Assembly: GCA_015680685.1 (NCBI GenBank)
Contig: MNCI01018028.1
Span: 90,742 to 123,016 of the forward strand
DNA length: 32,275 nucleotides
Origin: Gnetum montanum
Taxonomy: Eukaryota; Streptophyta; Gnetopsida; Gnetales; Gnetaceae
Direction of reading: 5' to 3'
Below are positions 20,590 to 28,860 of this stretch, piece after piece (positions within the stretch are counted from its first letter, which is position 1; the number at the start of each line of letters is the position of its first letter). Under the pieces are notes generated by a model that was given only the letters and a program-made list of their open reading frames with translations, did no database searches and had not been told where the DNA came from. Made by a program: the position numbers and the translations under genes.

Positions 20590-21179
20590 ATCATATGGCC
20601 TACTATGGCCTAAAACTAGTAGAATCAAGTCCTATTTGATCATGTTTTATCATAAGTCTCCTACCTTGATTGGTTTAGCCTTGTTTTACTATTTTTTTAC
20701 TTGATTTGATCTTCTTGTGAATTTTTAACCTTCATTATTTGGCCTTGGTTTCATTTTTTGACATCAAAGCATCACTTGGCCCCATTTCACTAGGTGTTCC
20801 AATTATTTCACCTTTATTTGACCTTTTATAGCCTTTGTTTCATCTTATTTTTCTTTTTCTACCTCTTATAGTCTTTGTTAACCTTGTTTGAACCTTTTTT
20901 AACCATGAAATAGCATGTTTTTGCATAGTTGCTAAGGTATTTTATACTATTTTGAGATTATTTACTTATTTTTACCTAGGTGCCACTTAATGTACCTATG
21001 GTTGATATGAAAGATTGTAATATGGACACCTAGAAGTAAATCAGTTCACTGTTGAACCTAACTAGACCTCATGATGATGTTGAATGATTAACCTTAATTA
21101 CATAAATCTTAAGCTTAAGATTCCAATCAATCACATAGCCTTGATAGAGAAACTTTTAGAATGACCTAAAAACCTAGTT
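20590..21179 (+). other. T-rich intron-like segment between left LTR and pol
   Basis: A T-rich stretch with no protein-like frame, ending 'tttacttatttttacctag' with AG at 20,978-20,979, which resembles a plant 3' splice site. The aligned place in fragment D reads 'attttattacgtag' with AG at 17,433-17,434. Both LTRs carry 'ttgtaagtcc' (20,438 and 26,738), which fits a 5' splice site. Elements of the related Ogre group have an intron before RT. The case for an intron here is inference only. Confidence 0.4.
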
Positions 21180-22170
21180 AAAACCCTTGACCTAGAGGCT
21201 GGCAACATTACCAAGTACTCTCTAGTTGAGGTTCCTGTCATGACATGTAGTGGCGAGGAAAAAACCCTAAAATTAAGTTTCTCACTAGAACCTCAGCAGG
21301 CTCAAGACATCACCAATTTCCTTTGGGACAATGTCAATGACTTTGCTTGGTCATATCAAGATATTCTAGGTCTTGACCCATGCTTAGTACAAAATAACAT
21401 CATACTTGATCCCAACATTAGACTAGTTAAACAAAATGTTCACAAGATTAGACTAGATGTAGCCTTGGTAGTTCATGATGAAATCATAAACTTATATCAA
21501 GCTGGTTTCATTAGAGCTATTAACTACATAGAATGGGTATCCAACATAGTGGTAGTTCCTATGAAAAATGGGAGTATACATATTTGTATAGATATCAAAG
21601 ACCTAAATAAGGTAACCATTAAGGATGATTTTCCTTAACCTAGTTGACCAACTTATCGATGCTATGGATAGGTATGCCTTATTATCCTTCATGGTTGGGT
21701 TCTCAAGATACAATAAAATTATGATTAATCCAAAGCATTAACTTAGTATCACCTTCATAACCCCTTGGGGTGTATTTTGTTACACCATGATATTATTTGG
21801 CCTAAAGAATGTAGGAGAAACCTACCAAAGAGCTATGATGTATATCTTTAGTGATTATATGCTAGGACTACTCAATGACTATGTAGATGATATAGTTATT
21901 AATTCCAAAGTGGCCAACATCCATGTCCATGATCTTGACCTTGTGCTTAAATGATGTCTCAAGTATGAGCTTAGGCTTAACCCCAAGAAATGCATCTTAA
22001 ACGTCAAAACTGATAAGATGCTTGGCTTTGTAGTATCTGAAGTGAGAATATGTATTAATTGTGATAATTTTAAGGCCATATCCAATTTGGTAGTACTAAT
22101 TAACCTTAAGAATCTTCAAGGATTTTAAGACAAATTACATCTATAGGTTTATCACCAGGCTTACAAATAA
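21180..22170 (+). pseudogene. pol: Reverse transcriptase remnant, element B
   Basis: This would be the polymerase that copies element RNA. The first frame (from about 21,180, long open part 21,240-21,635) reads 'LDLEAGNITKYSLVEVPV', then 'NVNDFAWSYQDILGLDP', the usual lead-in to RT in this group, then 'AGFIRAINYIEWVSNIVVVP' and 'DLNKVTIKDDFP'. A frameshift near 21,637 follows. The second frame has motif A as 'SFMVGFSRYNKI', with the catalytic Asp replaced by Val, then 'ITPWGVFCYTMILFGLKN', and an intact YVDD at 21,880-21,891 within 'LNDYVDDIVINSK'. 'LRLNPKKCILNV' and 'MLGFVVSE' complete the palm and thumb signals. One stop interrupts the motif A region and more follow after 21,950. Confidence 0.85.
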
Positions 22171-22179
22171 GTTACAACC

Positions 22180-22560
22180 CATGCAACAATTTCTTAAGAA
22201 AGGGGTTCAATATGAGTGGATGGCTCAATGTTAAGAAGCCTTTGACAACCTTAAGCAAGAGTTAGCACAACTATTTATAGTTTACCTACTGCAAGAGGAT
22301 AATCTATTTTATATCTACCTTGCTATCTATGATACTTCTATTTCTTATCTACTCTATTAGAAGTGAGATGATGGAGTGGAGTTACCTATATGCTACCTAA
22401 GCCATGCATTAGTTATCCATGAGACCCAATACATCAAAATAGAGAATTATTATCTAGCCCTAGTCTTCTCATTGAAGAAGTGGTGACATTACCTCTTTAA
22501 GAGCTAGGTCAATGCCATTTGCAAAGATAATATACTTAGAGTTATAACAACCAACATCTA
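22180..22560 (+). pseudogene. Classical RNase H remnant, element B
   Basis: This domain would degrade the RNA strand during reverse transcription. Recognisable parts are 'AIYDTSISYLLY' near 22,323-22,360, 'ELPICYLSHALVIHETQYIK' near 22,380-22,438, and 'NYYLALVFSLKKW' near 22,446-22,484, followed by 'HYLF'. These match the order of the usual Gypsy RNase H. Several stops replace Gln and Arg or Trp positions. It continues without a spacer into the second RNase H-containing segment. Confidence 0.7.
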
Positions 22561-22573
22561 TGAAAATAGTTGT

Positions 22574-22985
22574 ATGGCTCATTGGAAAGCCATAATAGAT
22601 AAGTTTGACCATAATTACATTTCTCAAGTATCAATGAAAGATCAAACTATAGCCACACAACTTATTTCCTCACTAGTAGAGGACCATGTAGCCATAGACC
22701 TCAAATTTCTAGACCAACACATACACATTGTTAGCAATGTACCCAAGTTTTATGAGGCAATCATGCACTTTGATGGAGGTTCAACACCACATGGGGCTAG
22801 TGCTGCTACCATCATAACATTCTTGTCTAGTGAAATCCAATCCTTCACTTACTATTTTGAATTCCCATGTACCAATAATGTAGTAGAGTATGAAGGATTA
22901 ATCAGGGGAATAATGGTAGCTCGTGATCTAGAAATCAAATATCTAATGATCAAAAGTAATTCATAACTTGTGGTTAACCAAATAA
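22574..22985 (+). pseudogene. Second (archaeal-type) RNase H remnant, element B
   Basis: An open frame of 130 codons (22,574-22,966) carries a tether ('MAHWKAIIDKFDHNY' onward) and a second RNase H fold. The first catalytic Asp lies in 'HFDGGSTPHGASAA' (codon 22,772-22,774). The Glu region is 'CTNNVVEYEGLIRGIMVARD', intact. The third position reads 'KSNS' with Asn (22,958-22,960) where the family has Asp, and the next codon is TAA where Gln is expected; 'LVVNQIIK' follows. Dual RNase H is the hallmark that places element B in the Tat lineage. It is the most nearly intact domain in element B. Confidence 0.8.
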
Positions 22986-23379
22986 TTAAGATTTATGCAT
23001 GAAATTTTCAACATTTGCAACCTTACTGTGATCTAGAAACGAAATAGATACAACAATTCACAAACATTGATATCCAACATATACCCCTAGTAGAGAACAT
23101 GCTAGCTGATCTCATTAAAACCTTAGCTATTAGTGTGATACCTATGTTTAGCAAATTACCTTCCTTAGTTGTGGACTATGCTATTTTCATCATGAAAAAT
23201 ACTAAGAACAAATTTGTAGCCTCTATCAGTAACATTCCTCGAAGGGAATGGTATGATGGTATCAAGTTTTATCTTATGCAAGGTGGATCTCTACAGGGTT
23301 TGACTACTACTAAAAAATATGTACATGAATGATCAAAGTAGTATGTCATCATAGGCAATAACACATTACGTTGATTTTA

Positions 23380-24478
23380 TGAAGGCATATTATTAGTATG
23401 TTTGGGCAAAATCGAAGCCTACATAGTCCTTGAGCATGTTCATGAGGATGTATGTGGAGGACATATAGGACCTAGAGCCATGGTTGCTAAAATCAAGTGA
23501 CTAGGCTATTACTAGCCTTATATGAAAAATGACTTCATGTAGAAGCTCAAAAGTTATGATACTTTTTGATGACATAGTAACCTAATACACATGCCATCAA
23601 CTAAGTTACATACTACTTAGATAACTTGGTCATTCCAATGGTAGGTGTTGCATATCATTAGACCTATAACACCTAAGTCTTCTATAGGACATAGTTTCAT
23701 CATCACCACAACTGAATACTTCATAAAGTGGTTTGAGGCTACTCCCCTAATGAAGATTACATCTCAAAAAATCTGTACATTTATACTTAATAACATAGTG
23801 ACCCATTTTGGCATACCTATGATCATAGTCACAAATAATAATCCATATTTTAGTAGCTAAGAATAAAAACTTTTATCATGACTTGGGCATTAAGAATTCC
23901 TTTTTGTTGTTGTACTACCATTAAGCCAATGGACAAGTTCAAGCTAGAAACAAAGCCATTGTGAACTTGCATAAAAAGATGCTAAACAGTAGTAGACACA
24001 AGTGGCATGAGTAGCTTATCCATGTACTTTGGGCTTACTAAACAACCTATCGAATTATTGCTAGTGTAACTCTGTATAGCCTAGTTTATGATTTTAAAGA
24101 TGTTTTGCCTCTTGAATTATAGGTTCCATTACTTCAAGTAACCCTATTAGACTTCATCAAAGATGAATAGAACAAGGAGCTATGCATCATGGATCTAGAC
24201 TTGGTGGAGGAGCAATGAGTGCAAACACTTGCTAATATTGAGCAATACCAAGAGAGGTAGAAATAATAGCACCACCATGGACTCAACAAGTGAAAGATCA
24301 AGAAGGGAGACTTGGTCCTCAAGGTTATCCATGAGAATGAAGATAAATTCTTAAATAACTAGGAAGGTTTTTCCTAATCACTAAGGCCTATGGAAATGGA
24401 GCCTTCAAGATAGCAAACATAAATGGAAATGAATAGGCCAACTTAGTCAACCATTCCTAGCTCAAACCTTATTATATC
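23380..24478 (+). pseudogene. Integrase remnant, element B
   Basis: The zinc-binding region starts with 'EHVHEDVCGGHIGPRAMVAK' near 23,432-23,491, both His kept, followed by 'GYY.PYMKNDF'; the Cys pair expected soon after is lost ('SYDTF'). The catalytic core follows: 'IIRPITPKSSIGHSFI' near 23,651-23,700, 'YFIKWFEATPLMKITSQ' to 23,767, 'IVTHFGIPMIIVTNNNPYF' with Asn for the second Asp, and 'ANGQVQARNKAIVNLHKKM' near 23,925-23,980 with Gln for the catalytic Glu. The C-terminal part includes 'SLVYDFKDVLPLEL', 'KKGDLVLKVIHENEDKF', 'KAYGNGAFKIANINGNE' and 'LKPYYI' then a TAA at about 24,476-24,478, a natural pol end. Confidence 0.85.
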
Positions 24479-24628
24479 TAATACATTTTCTTTGTAGGTA
24501 CCAACATTGACATCCACAACCATAGTGACCAATAATAAGTGAGCCATTATTCCTTTCTTTACCTCTTTTTTAATGAAAAATGGACTGAAAAAGTTTGTAA
24601 AATATGCAAGATGCAGATCCCTTTTAGG

Positions 24629-26819
24629 TGTAACGATTATGACCTTTAGTGGCATGGTTTGCTAATTCTTTCATGTAACCCTATGCATTGTATTATGATG
24701 ACATGATTTCTTTGTCTTATTTTGTTGTTTTCTTGGAGTTGTGCTTGCAAGATGAATCTTGGAGTCATCATAAAGGTGCAACTCATTAAGGTAGCAAGTC
24801 ACCATGTGACCTTGATGTGCAAGATTTGGTGAGTTTTTCTTGCTATTGTTAAAAGTGCTTATTCCAATCCCATAGCCTAAATATGACATTCCTTCCTTAA
24901 ATAAAAATAGTGATCTATTCTTGACACTCATGCATTATGGTTATTTAACATCTCCTTCATCATTCTCCACCTACAAATCCATTGAATGTAACACATCTCA
25001 TTCAATGGGTAAATCATCAAGTTCGTTGAGTGTAATGCATTTTAATCAACAAGAAAACCAAATTAAACTAGGCCTTGGCAATGAAACCTAATGAAGGTTT
25101 TGTCCCCCAATAAAAAATAAGGGGAACCAAATTGCTAAGAAGCCTAATGATAAAAAAAAACCTTGGAGCTAGGTGTTGATTCCTCAAAAACATTATTGAG
25201 TAACCAACATTTTAAAGCACAAAGCACAAAGCCTTAATAGATCGTTCACCATGTTTGTATCATATTGTAACCATGATGCCAACCTACGAAACTCATTGTT
25301 AACCCTCATAACCAAATGTAATCTACAAATGTTACCACTTCAATGTAACCTTATCCTATCATCAAAAGCACTCTGTTTCATGGTTTGATACTACAAGATC
25401 ATGTGTGGAGAGGGAATATTGGTGATGGGATCATAGTGGTATTTTGTATTCTTTATCGATGTCTCTCAAGTTAATCCTCCAAACATCAACAAAGAGAGGC
25501 CAATGAAACACCATCAAGAATATACATTTGTAACCTATAATCTTTACTAGTCAACTTGAAGCAAGATTTCATTGTGAATGTAAGGTTGGTAGCCCATGAG
25601 CTAGAATCTTGCATACTTTAACTTGTTGGAGCTGAAAAATTTCTCATAAGTTATTATTACCTCACTTCCCAAGTGGAAAAAGTGCTATTATGTCTATATA
25701 TGGGCTTGGAAAGTGCCTTGGGGATAGCCAAATTTGGCATTTTCATTGGGTTTTGTAGAGGTATAGCCTCAACTACGCTAAAACCATCTACCCCCAATGT
25801 AGATGGTGTTGGATTTTCATTTTTTCCAACAACACCTAGCATAGTCACGACAAAGCCCAATGTAGCTACAAGACTAACATTGGTGTTATTGGGTTCTCCA
25901 TTTTCCTAGTAGTGACCAACATAGTCATAACATTTTCTAGTGGTGGCACCATGGCCAACATAGTTATCATGGATTTCTAGCAAATGCAGTTTGGCTTGTG
26001 TAGTCACCATGATTTTAGTAGATTCCAATAGATCCCAACATAGTCCTTAAAGACAAGTGTGGTTGAGGTGAAGGCCACCATAGTCACAATAGTATATTTA
26101 CTATTTTTAGTATGATAATGGATTTTGATGACCTTGGTACATGAAAAATTAACAAAAATGATCAACTACATTGGAGATCATAGCCATTATACTTGCAACC
26201 AACATTAATATATCAGCAATCATGGTAGTAATTTGCAGCATGAAATCAACAACCTTTAAGACTATAAAATCCATAAAGAAATATTTAATTTAGGATTTGG
26301 ACATTTCTGTAACTTAGCAAGCTAATAGCTTCTTTTGCATCCTTGAGCTCTTGAATTCCATTTGGCATCTATGCTAAGCACTAGAGACTCTTAGCATAGT
26401 CCTACTAGAAAAATAGTTTACATAATTGTTTACACCACTTGTAGCCAAAATTTTAGACTTGAATTGAAACTAACAAGGAATTTCAAGAGATTGAAACTAG
26501 AAAGTACCTTGATAATGGATATTGACTACAGAACACAACCTTCTAACTCCAACAACCTTCAAGCTCTATTCAAGATAGCTTCTTGCACTTTGAGCACACC
26601 ATCTATACTCTTTGAACTTTATATTTTCATTTAATAAAGTTTGTAGCTCATTCGTAGTATAGATTTCATTCCAAGTTTAATAATGTATTAATTCATTTCT
26701 ATTAGAATCTTCAATTTAATTTTTCGATTTACATTTTGTAAGTCCTTGGATGATCAACAAGATCATAAAAGGTACATTGGATTGTATTTTTTTTTGGAGG
26801 TCCTTGGGATCCAAGGTTT
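24629..26819 (+). mobile_element. Right LTR of element B
   Basis: It begins about 150 bases after the pol stop with 'tgtaacgattatgacc' and aligns with the left LTR through 'tcttggagttgtgcttgca', 'caatgggt', 'cacttcccaagtgg', 'ttgtaagtcc' and 'ccttgggatccaaggttta' near 26,800-26,819. The interior is rich in 'catagtca' and 'gtagtcac' phrases (25,840-26,095), as in the left LTR. Open frames inside it, such as 25,673-25,909, are not genes. The 3' boundary is approximate. Confidence 0.7.
26262..26270 (+). promoter_or_regulatory. TATA-like box of right LTR, element B
   Basis: 'ctataaaat' in the position aligned with TTATAAATA of the left LTR. Weak on its own; supported by the alignment. Confidence 0.35.
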
Positions 26820-27760
26820 AGGTTGTCACAACCTAGGATTTTTGGTTTTCCAATGACCAAATTTCTCAAGCACTACAAGTCTACACAACCATCACTAATA
26901 GTATTTACTAACATCCATCCATTCTCTACACAAATGGACCCCATAGTAGGACCTCTGATGATCCAAGTGTCACATAAACCTTTCATCCCCTCTGTGCCCA
27001 AATACCAGCACAAACATCATTTTCATTGTTTACTCCATCCATGAACATGATAATCCAACCTCTCCCTTCTATCCCATAGTCCATTATGAGGCCATAGGGC
27101 TCACAACTCACACCCCAACCATTTGTATAGATACCACAACCTATAGGTATGCCTCAAGATACAGATCAAGCATTCCAAATGATTTAGGACCTTACAAAAG
27201 AGTTATGAAAACTTAAGATTTCTACAACATAGATTGTGAGAATCATGGACTTCTATCAAGATGATCCAATTAATCTTATTATCCCATAGATAAATCTTCC
27301 TTTAGGCATTCCTATACCTTAGTTTACCAAGTACAAAAGTGAGGGGAACCTTAATGCTCGCCTTATTACCTTCTATTTTGAGTGCTTATTGCTACAAGCC
27401 TGGCCAGGCACTATAATGTGAATCTTTCCTATATCTCTTACTAGGAAAGCCTTAGACTAGTACTATGTGTTATCAAGAGGATCTATATCTTCACATGAAG
27501 ACTTATTATTACATTAACTATTTCAAGTATAACTTGAAACCTGACATGACTCTTGACCAAATAATGAAGGTAAAGAAGGGATCTCTTGAGCCTATGTAAA
27601 AATTTATACAACAATAGAATGTTCTTCTCAATGGGATTCCAAAATCTATAGTGAAGATCTTCCTTCTTACCATATTCAAGGGGTGAGACATCACCAAGAA
27701 AACTCATGTTGTAATCCTTTTGCATTGTAACTCTAAACCCATGAAACTCAAGGCTTAAAT
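26820..27760 (+). pseudogene. gag: gag remnant immediately downstream of element B's right LTR
   Basis: A capsid-type gag fragment on the plus strand. The core reads 'YYVLSRGSISSHEDLLLH' near 27,457-27,513, then after a frameshift 'KPDMTLDQIMKVKKGSLEPM' near 27,537-27,595, and 'NVLLNGIPKSIVKIFLLTIF' near 27,620-27,678, matching the plant Ty3/Gypsy gag pattern (aromatic pair, LxxGSI, MTL..LM, ESL, IP). An upstream Pro/Ser/His-rich open frame (26,823-27,044) may be the N-terminal linker. At least five stops and one frameshift occur. It stands directly between a B-type LTR and a piece of another B-type LTR, and it supplies the domain that element B lacks, so it probably belongs to a second copy of the same family. 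Confidence 0.7.
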
Positions 27761-27991
27761 TTCATTGTAAAATTTAGAGATTGTAATACAAGAGATGCAA
27801 TCTCACATACTTTAGTTTTTGGGATTGAAGAATGCTTTAGAAGTGGTAATAGCCTCAACCAACAAGTGAAAAAAAATTCATATTACGTCCATATTTGGGC
27901 TTGGGAGGATTAAAAGTTCCTTTTAGATTGCTAAAATTGGCATTTTCATGGTTTTTGTGGGGGGTATAATTTTTGTTACACTAGAAACACT
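27755..27991 (+). mobile_element. Internal piece of a third B-type LTR
   Basis: 'ttaaatttcattgtaaaattt' onward aligns with the right LTR from about 25,565, and 'catatttgggcttggg' with 'tatatatgggcttgg' at 25,695. It continues through 'ttggcattttcat' and 'ggtata' to 27,991, where element C begins. The first 900 or so bases of the LTR are missing, so gag is joined to mid-LTR by a deletion. The right part is interrupted by element C. Confidence 0.7.
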
Positions 27992-28043
27992 TGTTGGAGG
28001 ATATAACATCACTTATGCCTAGCCTTGAGGGGTGATGAGATGT

Positions 28044-28146
28044 GATATCAAGTATGCAATATCATGGCCATTGCAATATCGCATCCCATGCGATATTGCG
28101 TACTCGATTTCGCGTCATCCCCTACGATATCGCATATGCGATATCG
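28044..28146. promoter_or_regulatory. Cluster of GATATC-type palindromes upstream of the TATA box
   Basis: Seven related sites (gatatc, aatatc, gatatt or gatttc cores) start at 28,044, 28,058, 28,075, 28,092, 28,106, 28,126 and 28,140, with spacings of 14, 17, 17, 14, 20 and 14. The last two form a perfect 22-base palindrome at 28,125-28,146. The third and fourth form 12-base arms around CCC (28,073-28,084 and 28,088-28,099). The block ends 17 bases before the TATA box. Element A's LTR has no equivalent. Confidence 0.75.
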
Positions 28147-28163
28147 CGGTCCATTGCCAAATC

Positions 28164-28171
28164 TATAAATA
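28164..28171 (+). promoter_or_regulatory. TATA box of element C LTR
   Basis: TATAAATA, identical to element A's LTR box, 174 bases before AATAAA. Confidence 0.7.
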
Positions 28172-28337
28172 AGAGGCGACACTCCCCTTATTTCCCATCC
28201 TAGGCTTAAAGTAGGAAAACTCTAGTAGTTTGATCACTCCAGAGATAGAATATTTTCCATGTGCCCGCAGTAGGAGTCCCCAAGTGAACGGATCTTTATT
28301 CGAGCAGCTTTGTACCTGAACGCAAGTTGTGTACGGC

Positions 28338-28343
28338 AATAAA
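28338..28343 (+). terminator. Polyadenylation signal of element C LTR
   Basis: AATAAA in the segment aligned with element A's LTR signal. Confidence 0.55.
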
Positions 28344-28434
28344 GACGAGATTTTTGGATAAACCTTGTAGTGCATGGAATAGGTTTATTACATGTTATTT
28401 CCTACTTGTTATTTATTACCTTCAGTAGAACAAC

Positions 28435-28611
28435 ATGAGTACGACTTGATTACAAGCATTGACAAATGTGTATGGCTAATCAAGGAATCGGCTGCTCATC
28501 ATGATTAGTTTCTCTCCTCACCCTCAACTCCTAGAACGCGGGATGAGTATGACTTGATTACGAGCATCTACGGATGTGTACGACTAGTCAAGGAATCGGC
28601 TGCTCATCATG
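28435..28611. repeat. 69-bp repeat pair inside element C LTR
   Basis: 28,435-28,505 and 28,543-28,611 share 'atgagta', 'gacttgattac', 'gagcat/aagcat', 'atgtgta' and the exact 20 bases 'caaggaatcggctgctcatc'. They are 108 bases apart. Differences are mostly C/T and G/A. A single undetermined base at 28,614 lies just past the second copy. Confidence 0.9.
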
Positions 28612-28715
28612 TTNGCATGAGTCATGTAGGCATTTAGTCTACAGAGTTTGATTGGATCGCATGTGCTACGCTCATTTCGTATGGTTGAGTGTAAGGGTAC
28701 CTCGCCACTCATCAT

Positions 28716-28732
28716 TGGCGCTGTTGCTGGGG
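28716..28732 (+). promoter_or_regulatory. Primer-binding site, tRNA-Asp type
   Basis: 'tggcgctgttgctgggg' begins two bases after the LTR end. It matches the complement of the 3' end of plant tRNA-Asp at 15 of 17 positions; both mismatches are T where C is expected. tRNA-Asp priming is typical of the Athila lineage. It is a primer site, not a tRNA gene. Confidence 0.85.
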
Positions 28733-28860
28733 ACTAAGTGTTTGTGCACTGAATAGAACATAAAGGATATCACTCACATTGTTGTGAGCCTTAATGAACC
28801 TTTGGGTTAATTAATTAAACAAAAATTATATAATAGTGAAATAGCACACCAATAAAAATG

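Larger units (their letters stand above)
17995..26819 (+). mobile_element. Element B: degenerate Tat-like Ty3/Gypsy retrotransposon without gag
   Basis: Two direct repeats of about 2.5 and 2.2 kb flank a plus-strand pol region (21,180-24,478). The pol carries RT, a classical RNase H, a second RNase H of the archaeal/plant type, and integrase. A second RNase H after the first is a known mark of the plant Tat lineage. No gag or protease is found between the left LTR and RT; instead there is a T-rich segment of about 600 bases. LTR-LTR identity is about three quarters by eye over a 50-base sample, so either the insertion is very old or the two LTRs come from different copies. Confidence 0.75.
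27992..28714 (+). mobile_element. 5' LTR of element C
   Basis: It starts 'tgttggagg' exactly where the B-type LTR sequence breaks off and ends 'cactcatca' two bases before the primer-binding site; length about 723 bp. TATAAATA lies at 28,164, AATAAA at 28,338, a palindrome-rich block at 28,044-28,146 and a 69-bp repeat pair in the right part. The core from 'agaatatttt' to AATAAA aligns with the 3' LTR of element A. Confidence 0.8.

Noticed and set aside
25657-25909. Open frames on both strands within the right LTR of B
   Set aside because: They lie in LTR sequence that aligns with the left LTR, where the frames are not conserved.
28716-28732. Possible tRNA-Asp gene fragment
   Set aside because: Only the 3'-end complement is present, next to an LTR end. 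It is a primer-binding site.
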